Source of the DNA: Fictibacillus phosphorivorans
GTDB lineage: Bacteria > Bacillota > Bacilli > Bacillales > Fictibacillaceae
Assembly: GCF_001619875.1 (NCBI RefSeq)
Contig: NZ_LRFC01000038.1
Coordinates: forward strand, 496,001 to 560,000
Direction: 5' to 3'
DNA length: 64,000 bases
How positions within the stretch are numbered: position 1 is the first letter of the stretch; each line of letters starts with the position of its first letter. A program made the translations under genes and the position numbers. Shown here in pieces: positions 35,368 to 43,648 of the stretch. The notes below the pieces were generated by a model, which did no database searches, was not told where the DNA came from, and worked only from the letters and a program-made list of their open reading frames with translations.

Positions 35368-35406
35368 AAGATGCTCAGGATTTTCGTGTCCTTGAGCATC
35401 TTTTTT
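35366..35406 (+). terminator. Terminator of the D-threonate operon
   Basis: AAGATGCTCA..GGA and TCCTTGAGCATCTTTTTT form a strong stem with a T-run. Confidence 0.85.
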
Positions 35407-35510
35407 GTGTTAAAAACCAGCAGACCAGTGGGAAAAATATGTATGGAGAAATATGTGTGTGTTTCAGGAAAACACATTCCTTTATTGTTAGTTCTAAATA
35501 GACAAGGGAA

Positions 35511-35604
35511 AATATATTCACATTAAATCAAATATATTCACATTAATCTTAATCATTTCACGTTAATTTCAATAATTTCACGTTAAATCAAATATATTCA
35601 CGAT
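35511..35604 (-). repeat. Phased array, TTCACRTTAA variant (20-bp period)
   Basis: TTCACATTAA/TTCACGTTAA occurs with TTCA at 35517, 35537, 35557, 35577 and 35597, so five units at exactly 20 bp. In reverse complement the core is TTAACGTGAA, akin to the CGTGAA motif of the array at 389. A short hairpin TGTGTTT-CAGGA-AAACACA lies at 35458-35476, where the terminal hairpin of the other arrays would be expected. Confidence 0.8.
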
Positions 35605-35614
35605 AGCAAAAATT

Positions 35615-37180
35615 TCATCTAAGTTCATTTAAGCTATCCACTTTCATAGGTTCAATATTCGGAGTAGAATGCAAAGGCAGTGTAATCCTAAAGGTTGTCC
35701 CTTCATTCAACAAGCTCTCCACCTCGATCGTGCCCCGGTGATTTTGAATGATCTTGAAGCAAATCATGAGTCCGAGGCCTGTGCCGTTGAACTTGGTCGT
35801 ATAAAACGGTTCACCCAACCTCTTTTTTTGTTCTTCAGTCATGCCTACACCATCATCTTTTATCGAGAGTACGATGTTGTCATCAGATGATGTGGCCGAT
35901 AGCTGTATCGTTCCGCCGTTCGGCAGGGCTTCCATCGCATTTTTGATCATATTGATGATCACTTGAGTGAGTTGATTCTTCTCACCATAAACGAGTGGAA
36001 TACGTTCTTGTTTTTCAAATAAAATAACGACGTTTCTTAAGTTTGCTTCAGGCTGCATGAGATCAATGACGTTTTGAATGCTCTCAGTGATGTTGAACCA
36101 GCTGAAGTAGACGGCGTGCGGTTTTGCAAGGACCATCAGTTCACTTACGATAAAGTTGATGCGATTGATCTCAGTCAGGATAATCTCTTTATAAAAATCG
36201 TTCTTTTCTGGATCTGATTCATTGAAAAGCTGAACGAGGCCACTGATTGATGTAAGCGGATTGCGGATTTCATGTGCGATTCCAGCCGCCAAGTCGCCGA
36301 TTAATGAGACTTTTTCTGACTTTAGCAAAATTTCTTCTGTTTTCTTCTTTTCCGTTATATCATACTGAATGGAGATGTGCTGATAAGCAACTCCTTCACG
36401 GTCAAGAAACGGAATGATCGTTGTATCGACCCAATAAAGAGAGCCGTCTTTCGCTTTATTGCAGATTTCACCGTTCCACACTCTGCCTGCCTTTATTTCG
36501 TGTACAATATGTTCAAGATACTCGTCAGAATGAACACCAGAGACGAAGATTTTGCCGTGATCCTGACCGATCAGCTCGTCCCGATTATATTTTGTTAGTT
36601 TGCAAAAGTGATCATTCACTTGAATAATTCGATTATCTTTATCAGTTATTGAGAAAATCGTAGCTTCAAAAAGTGCTGTTCGAATGTTATTCAACTCAGC
36701 AATCGATATGTCCAAATTCCGATTCGTGTGCTGAAGTGCTTTTTTCGTGTTATGCATAAATGTGGTGTAGTGCGTGACAATGGAACGAGCTGCACGGTCG
36801 ATCTGTAAATGAATGCTGCTGCACATTTTTATTACAGAATCAGCGGAAATAGTATGTTTGATGGCCTCTTCTTCTAAAAAACCACAAATCACCACGCGCG
36901 TTTCAAAGATAAAGTGAAGGGCGTGATCGAGCGGTATATCACTTTCAGACGAGCGCTGTCCGAATGCATCAGCCCACCTTTGAATCTTTTTTTCAACGAG
37001 TGAAGAGTCTTTCTCCATAAGCGATTCTCCTAAATAGGAAAATAACGTTTCCATCCAATAAGGCAGCTTGAATAAAAAATTCGTATATTTCGCGTCTAAG
37101 TTCTCGATTGGGGATAATCGGTCCACAAGTTGCTTGCTGTGATCCATAATTTTTGTTCCAAGATCTCTACAACCTTCCAT
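35615..37180 (-). CDS. Soluble PAS-domain sensor histidine kinase
   Basis: This 521-residue kinase has no membrane segments. An all-helical N-terminal domain (about residues 1-160) resembles RsbR-type N-domains. A PAS domain follows at about 175-290 (FSITDKDNRIIQVNDHFCKL; YQHISIQYDITEKKKTEE), then HisKA with the phospho-His in AAGIAHEIRNPLTSISG and HATPase (LTQVIINMIKNAMEALPNGG; GTGLGLMICFKI). The kinase core is like the sporulation phosphorelay kinases (KinA/KinE type), which often lack a partner regulator gene nearby, as here. The ATG follows GAGGAGG. Its signal and partner are unknown. Confidence 0.85.
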   Translation of the reverse strand: MEGCRDLGTKIMDHSKQLVDRLSPIENLDAKYTNFLFKLPYWMETLFSYLGESLMEKDSSLVEKKIQRWADAFGQRSSESDIPLDHALHFIFETRVVICGFLEEEAIKHTISADSVIKMCSSIHLQIDRAARSIVTHYTTFMHNTKKALQHTNRNLDISIAELNNIRTALFEATIFSITDKDNRIIQVNDHFCKLTKYNRDELIGQDHGKIFVSGVHSDEYLEHIVHEIKAGRVWNGEICNKAKDGSLYWVDTTIIPFLDREGVAYQHISIQYDITEKKKTEEILLKSEKVSLIGDLAAGIAHEIRNPLTSISGLVQLFNESDPEKNDFYKEIILTEINRINFIVSELMVLAKPHAVYFSWFNITESIQNVIDLMQPEANLRNVVILFEKQERIPLVYGEKNQLTQVIINMIKNAMEALPNGGTIQLSATSSDDNIVLSIKDDGVGMTEEQKKRLGEPFYTTKFNGTGLGLMICFKIIQNHRGTIEVESLLNEGTTFRITLPLHSTPNIEPMKVDSLNELR

Positions 37181-37318
37181 AAGTGTGCCTCCTCAAACAG
37201 GGTTCGGATGTTTATGAAGAACTCTTCGACATTTCGACAAATATCCCTTCTATGAAAGGTATCTTCCTACTAGAAACGGAGATAATGATAGATGAAATAA
37301 CGATAGGAGCTGTATGGA

Positions 37319-37834
37319 ATGATTTTTATCTATAACGATTACGGTGGTACACATACGACATCGCTTGCTGCGGCATTTCATCTTAAAAAACTGCCTCAAC
37401 ATGTGGAACTATCAAAGGAACAGATACTTAACGTAGAATACTTTAATAAACTAAAAACGTCAGATATGGGGACGATCATCTTTCACGGGATCGATGAGGA
37501 CGGTCATTCCGTTTATTCGGTAGGGCGGGGCAGATCTAAAATTTTTGTTCCAGGTCTAAAAAATTTATATGAACTTTTAGAGAAGAGAAACAACACAGGT
37601 GAAAGAATCATCTTTTCTAACACATCACCGACAGTTCCGCTGGCCATGACGTTTGGCGGATTGTTTTCGAGAAGACTTGGCATTGATTTTATCGGTGTGC
37701 CGCTTTTAGTGAAAGGGGCAAAACAAGCTGCAGCACAAATTGCTTATCTTGTTGAACAAACGAAGCAAATCGCAAAAGAATCTGAACACCAGGTTGTTAT
37801 ATTAGAAAACAAAAAAGATTTTTTGTACCCATAA
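37319..37834 (+). CDS. DUF3189 family protein
   Basis: This 171-residue protein starts MIFIYNDYGGTHTTSLAAAF, the hallmark of DUF3189, and continues with GTIIFHGIDEDGHSVYSVGR and SNTSPTVPLAMTFGGLFSRR. The function is unknown. The family is found in spore-forming Firmicutes. It is a monocistronic gene facing away from the PAS kinase and followed by a terminator shared with the next minus-strand gene. Confidence 0.8.
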   Translation: MIFIYNDYGGTHTTSLAAAFHLKKLPQHVELSKEQILNVEYFNKLKTSDMGTIIFHGIDEDGHSVYSVGRGRSKIFVPGLKNLYELLEKRNNTGERIIFSNTSPTVPLAMTFGGLFSRRLGIDFIGVPLLVKGAKQAAAQIAYLVEQTKQIAKESEHQVVILENKKDFLYP

Positions 37835-37869
37835 AAAAGACACTTGATCATTGTGATTAAGTGTCTTTT
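37834..37869. terminator. Bidirectional terminator
   Basis: AAAAGACACTT and AAGTGTCTTTT pair around a 14-base loop, between two convergent genes. Confidence 0.85.
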
Positions 37870-37872
37870 CGC

Positions 37873-38325
37873 TTATATCGCCTGCAAGATACTCTCCATA
37901 TAGGTTTCCATAAAGCATTGAAAGGAGAGATCAAGCATCTGATTCATATCTTGTACGAGCGAAATGGTTTCTTTTAACGTGTATCCCTCTTCTTCAGATA
38001 GTCGAGCGATCACGTTAATAAGTTCTGACCGGATAAATTGATTTGGCTGCATAGCAATATCAAGTGACTGACCATATTGAAGTGCAAACTGAGCCGTAGT
38101 GATGGCCACCTCTTTCAGCCTTTCCTCCCTAACGCTTGGAGACAGCAGAAGGGAGCTTCCGCATAGCTGAATAAATTTTGTGATGTAATCCTTAGAAGAC
38201 TGATAATCGAACAATTGCTTCTCTTTTACGGGATATTTCTCAAAGCGTCGGCTAATAATTTGTTCAGCGAGAGAAGAAGATTCGTTCACAATGATTTCAG
38301 CTAATTTTTGTTGGATCGTTTTCAA
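37873..38325 (-). CDS. RsbRD-like N-terminal domain protein
   Basis: This 150-residue all-helical protein resembles the N-terminal sensory domain of RsbR-type stressosome proteins (RsbRD_N/globin-like) but lacks a STAS domain. It starts MKTIQQKLAEIIVNESSSLA and contains AITTAQFALQYGQSLDIAM. It lies near a kinase (35615-37180) whose own N-domain has a similar look, so they could act in one pathway. That is inference only. Confidence 0.6.
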   Translation of the reverse strand: MKTIQQKLAEIIVNESSSLAEQIISRRFEKYPVKEKQLFDYQSSKDYITKFIQLCGSSLLLSPSVREERLKEVAITTAQFALQYGQSLDIAMQPNQFIRSELINVIARLSEEEGYTLKETISLVQDMNQMLDLSFQCFMETYMESILQAI

Positions 38326-38470
38326 ATAAAAGCCTCCTGTAAAAAATATATGACAAATACATATAAATCATTTAACACACTAGTAGGGTAAAGTTTATAT
38401 ATATCTTCAGTATTACTTATAACACTTGGAATGTCACTAAATATTACGTAAGATTACAATAATTTAACAT

Positions 38471-38500
38471 AAAAAAAGGCAGCTGTACTCAGCTGCCTTC
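38471..38500 (-). terminator. Terminator overlapping the end of the MFS gene
   Basis: GGCAGCTG-AGTA-CAGCTGCC followed by seven T on the minus strand. The stem spans the stop codon at 38489. Confidence 0.85.
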
Positions 38501-39910
38501 TGCTTCTGTTTGTTTTTCTTTTATGAAGAAAGAGATAATCAGTCCGATCAAGGAAAGAACAGAAACGACGATAAAAGCCATATTCGCACCATACATATCT
38601 GGATGTGCGATCTCTGGATTTCCTCCAGCGTTCGAGGCTGTTGTTGTCATAACGGTAACCAAAATGGCGGTACCGACTGAAGCGGCAATCATCTTCATCG
38701 TGTTATCCATTGCAGCACCATGCGGAATCAGCCGTTTCGGCAAGCGGTTTAATCCTGCAGTTGCAACAGGCATCATAACCATCGCGAGTCCAAACATCCG
38801 CACACTATACATAACTGTGATGAAGGTAAATGAAGTAGTTGGACTTAAAGTAGCGAACGCGAACGATGATCCCGTAATGATAATTAACCCGGTAAATGCG
38901 AGCCAGCGTGCGCCAAACTTATCAAAAAGCCTCCCCGTGATCGGTGACAGAAGACCGGTAATAAGTGCGCCCGGTAAAAGAGCGAGTCCGGCTTCAAACG
39001 CCGAAAAATCTCTCATGTTTTGCATGAAAAGCGGAATAATCGTCTCAGCTCCGATCAATCCCATAAACGTGATCATCCCAATAATGACCGTGAGCGGAAA
39101 GATGGAATTAGCAAAAACTCTAAATTCAAGCATCGGATGCTGTAATCGCAGTTGTCTAGTAATAAAGAGCACAAGAGCGATGACGCCAATTGCGAGCCAG
39201 AGCAATGTTGGTGTTGCTGTCCACCCAAGATTTCCAGCGCATGTAAACCCGTATAGCAAGCCTCCGAAACCAAACGAAGACAGAATGATCGATAAAACAT
39301 CCACTTTTGTTTTGGTTGTTTCTGTTACATTTTTCAGGGCGAAGAAAGCGATGATGATATCAATAATCGCAATCGGGAGGATGATAAAAAACAGCACACG
39401 CCATGAATAATGAGACGTCACCCATCCAGATAAGGCGGGTCCGATCGCTGGCGCGAACGAGATCACGAGCCCGACTAACCCCATCGCTGATCCCCGTTTG
39501 TTCACCGGAAAGATCATAAGAAACACCGTTTGCATAAGCGGAAGCATAACGCCCGCACCGCTTGATTGAATCACTCTTCCAAGCAGCAGCATCTCAAAGT
39601 TAGGCGCGAGTCCTGCCACAAGTGTACCGAACGCGAATACACTCATCGCGGTAATAAAAAGCTGCCTTGTCGTAAAGCGCTCGAGCAGAAACGCGCTGAC
39701 TGGAATCATAATCCCATTAACAAGCATAAAAACAGTCGTCAGCCACTGAGCACTGTTCGCAGTTATGTTCATCTCGTTCATAATTGGCGGAATTGCCGTA
39801 ATCATCAGCGTTTGATTAAGAATTGCAATAAACGTACCTGCAAGAAGCAAGGTAACGATCGTAGAATGTTTATAGCTCTGTGTCGTTTCCATATGTAGTG
39901 TCATTCCCAT
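38489..39910 (-). CDS. MFS drug:H+ antiporter, DHA2 (EmrB/LmrB-like) family
   Basis: This 473-residue exporter has about fourteen membrane segments. The motif AIPPIMNEMNITANSAQWLT, motif C (LVGLVISFAPAIGPALSGW) and LLLGRVIQSSGAGVMLPL are DHA2 signatures of LmrB/Mdr-type exporters. The substrate is unknown. The start is uncertain between 39910 and the Met at 39892 because neither has a strong ribosome binding site. No local regulator gene is present. Confidence 0.87.
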   Translation of the reverse strand: MGMTLHMETTQSYKHSTIVTLLLAGTFIAILNQTLMITAIPPIMNEMNITANSAQWLTTVFMLVNGIMIPVSAFLLERFTTRQLFITAMSVFAFGTLVAGLAPNFEMLLLGRVIQSSGAGVMLPLMQTVFLMIFPVNKRGSAMGLVGLVISFAPAIGPALSGWVTSHYSWRVLFFIILPIAIIDIIIAFFALKNVTETTKTKVDVLSIILSSFGFGGLLYGFTCAGNLGWTATPTLLWLAIGVIALVLFITRQLRLQHPMLEFRVFANSIFPLTVIIGMITFMGLIGAETIIPLFMQNMRDFSAFEAGLALLPGALITGLLSPITGRLFDKFGARWLAFTGLIIITGSSFAFATLSPTTSFTFITVMYSVRMFGLAMVMMPVATAGLNRLPKRLIPHGAAMDNTMKMIAASVGTAILVTVMTTTASNAGGNPEIAHPDMYGANMAFIVVSVLSLIGLIISFFIKEKQTEAEGS

Positions 39911-40146
39911 CTGACAAAAGTATTGTTTACAGCTTACAGGATTTTGGATTAGAAAGACATTAACTTGCTTAAGGAGAAAGTGGGGGGAATGTAGTTAGAT
40001 GCTAGCAATGAGAGGTGAAAGTGCAACAAGAATTTAGCTTATAAAAGCTCTCGAGGTTGATTTCGTTCTGTTAAAGTGCAAGAAGGTGCAGTTTAGGGTA
40101 CAGAAACTGACCATTTTATATACCCTGTGGGGCATCTCGTTCATGC

Positions 40147-40252
40147 AATCCAAAAGTTTTGGTCCAGAATCCAGAAATTTCAGTTGTTTATCCACGAGTT
40201 TTGGCTCTCAATCCAAAAGTTTTTGCCATTTATCCACGAGTCTACAATCCTC
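40147..40252 (-). repeat. 21-bp phased array, AATCCAnAAGTTT variant
   Basis: AATCC/TATCC starts at 40147, 40168, 40189, 40210 and 40231, every step exactly 21 bp, with a sixth copy at 40246. Units alternate between AATCCAAAAGTTTTGG and TTTATCCACGAGTTTTGG forms. An inverted repeat GGGTA...TACCC (about 40098-40128) lies to the left, as a terminal hairpin would in reverse orientation. Confidence 0.75.
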
Positions 40253-40294
40253 GACAAATATAGCGATCTCTACTACTTCATATACCCCGCATGA

Positions 40295-40370
40295 CACTTA
40301 AGAGTGAAACGCCAAATGTGGCTCACCGCCTGCCCCGCGGAAAGCGAGCACCTGGAACGGAAATCAATCG
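40295..40370 (-). repeat. GC-rich dispersed element (left-half copy)
   Basis: On the minus strand, TTGATTTCCGTTCCAGGTGC, TCCGCGGGGCAGG and TGAGCCACATTTGG match the left half of the element at 21511-21647 with a few changes and single-base gaps. The match stops at AAGTGTC, so the right inverted half is missing. Confidence 0.75.
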
Positions 40371-40483
40371 CCCTCGAGTAGCATCAATAAATTACTTTCA
40401 AAAAAATGATCTGAAAGGACAACTTTTTGCGTATATATTATAGTTACGACTTTTAAGGACTGGCTTAGATGAGGTGTTGCAAC

Positions 40484-41296
40484 ATGAATATCGTTGAAGT
40501 CCTAAATAAATTAAGCGACCGATTTTTCCAATTAAGGGTCTACGATCTGTCTGCGCAGATGGCGTATTACTTCCTGATGTCAGTGTTTCCGTTTTTGTTG
40601 GTGATCTATTCGCTGCTGACCTATTTGCCGCTGCGCGAAGAAAATATTTTAGAGCTTATTCAGCCGTATGCCCCAGACAGCACTTACGCATTAATCGAAA
40701 AAACATTATCGTACACCGTCATGAGGCAAGAGGGTAATCTATTGTCGTTCAGTTTAATCATAACGCTTTGGCTATCATCCATGGGTTTTCAGTGTATGAA
40801 GCGCATATTGAATGACGCGTATGAAGTGAGAAATGATGAGTACATGCTGAAGTCGATTGCAGAAAGTTTGCTCTTAACCATTGGATTCATGATCGCCGTC
40901 CTTTTTTCCGTGTTTGTCCCGATCTTTGAAAAGGTGCTGCGTGTCTATTTGGAAGGTGCTTTTTTGATTGTACCGTTTCATAAGCTATGGATCATCGTAC
41001 AATGGGGAATGGGAACCGTATTTCTGCTGATTTTCTTTATCGTGCTGTATTCATTTGCGCCGAGCATCTCATTAGGTTTCCGAAAGGTGCTTCCTGGCGC
41101 ATTTTTTGCAACGATCGGCTGGCAGCTCGTTTCAATGGGCTTTGCCTCCTACGTGAGCGGAAATAATTATTCCGCGTTGTACGGGCAAGTGGCAGGGCTC
41201 GTTGTGTTGATGCTGTGGTTTTATCTGTCTGCGATGATGATTATAATTGGAGGGCTGCTGAACACGGTGGTGCATCCGAAAAATAATAACGATTGA
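40484..41296 (+). CDS. YihY/BrkB family membrane protein
   Basis: This 270-residue protein has six or so membrane segments and the family motifs LSAQMAYYFLMSVFPFLLVI, SLIITLWLSSMGFQCMKRIL and SALYGQVAGLVVLMLWFYLS. It is of the YihY (formerly called RNase BN) family, whose role is unsettled but is probably transport or membrane-related. ATG 40484 is preceded by GAGGTG. An in-frame ATG at 40469 would overlap that site. It is monocistronic, with a terminator. Confidence 0.88.
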   Translation: MNIVEVLNKLSDRFFQLRVYDLSAQMAYYFLMSVFPFLLVIYSLLTYLPLREENILELIQPYAPDSTYALIEKTLSYTVMRQEGNLLSFSLIITLWLSSMGFQCMKRILNDAYEVRNDEYMLKSIAESLLLTIGFMIAVLFSVFVPIFEKVLRVYLEGAFLIVPFHKLWIIVQWGMGTVFLLIFFIVLYSFAPSISLGFRKVLPGAFFATIGWQLVSMGFASYVSGNNYSALYGQVAGLVVLMLWFYLSAMMIIIGGLLNTVVHPKNNND

Positions 41297-41301
41297 ATGA
41301 T

Positions 41302-41336
41302 AGAACTGATTCAAAGGATCGAATCGGTTCTTTTTT
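41302..41336 (+). terminator. Terminator of the YihY gene
   Basis: AGAACTGATTC and GAATCGGTTCT pair (one G-T) and are followed by TTTTTT. Confidence 0.8.
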
Positions 41337-41342
41337 GAGCAG

Positions 41343-41489
41343 TTTTACGGTACGTGTTTTTTTATCTGTTACACGTTCGCGCAGAACCAGGTTCGTTTCA
41401 CTCAAACCACCTCTGTTTTCGCTCAATCCACACTCTGTTTCGCTCAATACACCCTATGTTTCGCTCAATACACCCTCTGTTTTCGCTCA
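41343..41489 (-). repeat. 21-bp phased GAGCGAAA array, reverse orientation (6 units)
   Basis: The complement TTTCGCTC is used: its CTC lies at 41380 (CGC), 41401, 41422, 41443, 41464 and 41486, spaced 21, 21, 21, 21 and 22 bp. The terminal module comes first in plus coordinates (TTTTACGGTACGTG ... TTACACGTTCGC). It is located between the convergent YihY and ycsI-type genes. Confidence 0.93.
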
Positions 41490-41536
41490 CAGACTTATTT
41501 TTCCAAGATCCACAAGCTTTAGATAGCCACATCAAA

Positions 41537-41588
41537 CAAAAAAACTGATTCAAAGCACCTAAAGTGGCACATATTGAATCAGTTTTCT
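41537..41588 (-). terminator. Terminator of the pxpBC-ycsGI operon
   Basis: AAAACTGATTCAA and TTGAATCAGTTTT pair around a 20-base loop, with a T-run on the minus strand. Confidence 0.75.
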
Positions 41589-41626
41589 CTCTTTATTTAA
41601 AAAAACGTGTCATTTATGGCCTTATT

Positions 41627-42418
41627 TTATAAGACCCCATACTTCTCATCTCGAATATCAGTAATAAACATGTGCCCGGGTGCATGTGTGATCATAATCT
41701 CTGGCTTCACATGCATCGCTACGGCTTGAGGTGTTACACCGCATGCCCAGAACACGGGTACTTCTCCTTCATGAATTTGAACAGGATCACCGAAATCTGG
41801 CTGATACAGATCATGGATACCGATCGATTCAGGATTTCCGATATGAACCGGTGCACCATGAACAGAAGGGAAGCGGCTCGTCACCTGAACAGCTCGAACG
41901 ACATCTTTTTCAGGGATCGGACGCATGCTTACAACCATCGGACCTTCAAATCGTCCAGCCTTCACACATTGAATGTTCGTTTTAAACATCGGAACATTCC
42001 AGCCCCGCTCGATGTGACGAACGGGAATTCCGTTATTCATTAACGCGTGCTCAAACGTAAAGCTGCAGCCAAGCAAAAAGCCGACCATATCTTCATTCCA
42101 GAGTTCCTTTATGTCCGTTCGTTCTTCAGTCATTTCGCCCCCACGGTAAACGCGGTACTTCGGAATGTCCACGGAGAGATCGGCATTCGGCGCAACAAGC
42201 GCTGGAACAGCGGACCCGGGTTCTGTTACATCAAGAACGGGACAAGGCTTCGGGTTTCGCTGACAAAATAAAAGAAACTCAAACGCCAGCTCTTTTGGCA
42301 GCACAACAAGATTACCTTGCGTGTATCCGTTTGCGAGTCCGCTCGTCGGCTTCTCCCATTCACCGCGCCGGATTAAATCACGGGCTTCAGCTGGACTCAA
42401 TCTGTCTAGTTCGTTCAT
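41627..42418 (-). CDS. ycsI: Putative hydro-lyase, DUF1445 (YcsI-like)
   Basis: This 263-residue protein is of the DUF1445 family (SPAEARDLIRRGEWEKPTSG; VGFLLGCSFTFEHALMNNGI; PVFWACGVTPQAVAM; THAPGHMFITD). In Bacillus subtilis, ycsI lies in the same operon with the pxp (kip) genes and ycsG, as here. Members act on D-glutamate/5-oxoproline-like compounds, so a link to 5-oxoproline is likely, but the reaction is not proven. It is the last gene of the operon. Confidence 0.88.
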   Translation of the reverse strand: MNELDRLSPAEARDLIRRGEWEKPTSGLANGYTQGNLVVLPKELAFEFLLFCQRNPKPCPVLDVTEPGSAVPALVAPNADLSVDIPKYRVYRGGEMTEERTDIKELWNEDMVGFLLGCSFTFEHALMNNGIPVRHIERGWNVPMFKTNIQCVKAGRFEGPMVVSMRPIPEKDVVRAVQVTSRFPSVHGAPVHIGNPESIGIHDLYQPDFGDPVQIHEGEVPVFWACGVTPQAVAMHVKPEIMITHAPGHMFITDIRDEKYGVL

Positions 42419-42442
42419 AAAAGCTCCCCCTTTTACCTGGAT

Positions 42443-43633
42443 TTATGCGAATAGCTTCGGAATTTCTGTATACAGCATATACACACTCATAGCTGCCATG
42501 ATGACCACAATCACGACCCCGAAAATCGTCATCCACACGGGGTGTTTATAATCACCAACAATCTTCTCTCTGTGTGCTGCAACTAGCATAACACCAAGTG
42601 CGATCGGTAAAATAAGGCCATTTAAAGCACCCACTAAGATTAGGATGGCAACTGGTTTTCCAACCAGCGCAAATACGATGGTTGAAACAGCGATAAATCC
42701 GATAATGATCCATTTATGATATTTTTCTAATGTTTGATTGAACGTTCGGATGAACGAAACGGACGTATACGCTGCACCAACAACAGATGTAATGGCTGCG
42801 GCCCACATTACGACACCAAACATTTTATAACCGACGTTTCCAGCGGCTAACTTAAAAACAGATGCTGGAGGGTTGTTAGGATCCAGCTGCAAGCCTTGCG
42901 CTACGATCCCAAGAGCGGCTAGGAACAAGAAGATACGCATGATGGAAGCAATCCCGATCGCTGAGATAGACCCGCGCGTAACCTCTCTTAAATTTTCTTT
43001 TCCTTTAATGCCTGCATCAAGCAATCGGTGAGCACCGGCAAACGTAATATAACCACCTACCGTTCCACCAACTAGCGTTACGATCGCAAGGATATCAATC
43101 GTGTCCGGGACGAACGTTTTTACAACAGCTTCGCCAACAGGAGGCTGTGCGGTAAACATCACATAGATCGTTAGTGCGATCATGACAAAACCAGCCACTT
43201 GTGTAAAACGGTCCATCGCTTTTCCTGCTTCGCGCACAACGAATACTAAAATGGCAATCACACCACTTAGCACCGCACCCATCTCAGGGGAGACACCGAA
43301 TAATACATTTAATCCTAATCCTGCTCCTGCAACGTTTCCAATATTGAAGGCCAGACCACCAATCACAATCAAGGCGGCCAAGAAGAAGCCTAGACCCGGA
43401 AGCACGTCATTTGCGATATCTTGTGCTCTTTTTTCAGATACGGCAATAATTCGCCAAATGTTCATCTGAGCACCAATATCAATAATGATAGAAGTTAAAA
43501 TAACAAAACCAAAACTTGCTGCGAGAATGGATGTGAAATGGGTCGTTTGTGTTAAAAATCCTGGTCCGATCGCTGATGTGGCCATTAAAAACGCGGCACC
43601 CAGCAGAATACTTGCTTTTGACTCTTTCTTCAT
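42443..43633 (-). CDS. ycsG: NRAMP-fold transporter (YcsG-like)
   Basis: This 396-residue membrane protein of the NRAMP superfamily has eleven or so helices. The first helix reads FLMATSAIGPGFLTQTTHFT. True manganese/iron NRAMPs have DPGN at this place, and here it is GPGF, so the key metal ligands are missing. This, together with its place between pxpC and ycsI, suggests that it moves 5-oxoproline or a related organic compound, not a metal. The ATG follows AGGAGG. Confidence 0.85.
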   Translation of the reverse strand: MKKESKASILLGAAFLMATSAIGPGFLTQTTHFTSILAASFGFVILTSIIIDIGAQMNIWRIIAVSEKRAQDIANDVLPGLGFFLAALIVIGGLAFNIGNVAGAGLGLNVLFGVSPEMGAVLSGVIAILVFVVREAGKAMDRFTQVAGFVMIALTIYVMFTAQPPVGEAVVKTFVPDTIDILAIVTLVGGTVGGYITFAGAHRLLDAGIKGKENLREVTRGSISAIGIASIMRIFLFLAALGIVAQGLQLDPNNPPASVFKLAAGNVGYKMFGVVMWAAAITSVVGAAYTSVSFIRTFNQTLEKYHKWIIIGFIAVSTIVFALVGKPVAILILVGALNGLILPIALGVMLVAAHREKIVGDYKHPVWMTIFGVVIVVIMAAMSVYMLYTEIPKLFA

Positions 43634-43648
43634 ACTGTTCCTCCTTCA

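Noticed and set aside
38523-39410. 295-codon plus-strand ORF opposite the MFS exporter
   Set aside because: It is a mirror frame of a strongly supported transporter gene. Its composition is typical of a shadow ORF, and it has no start signals.
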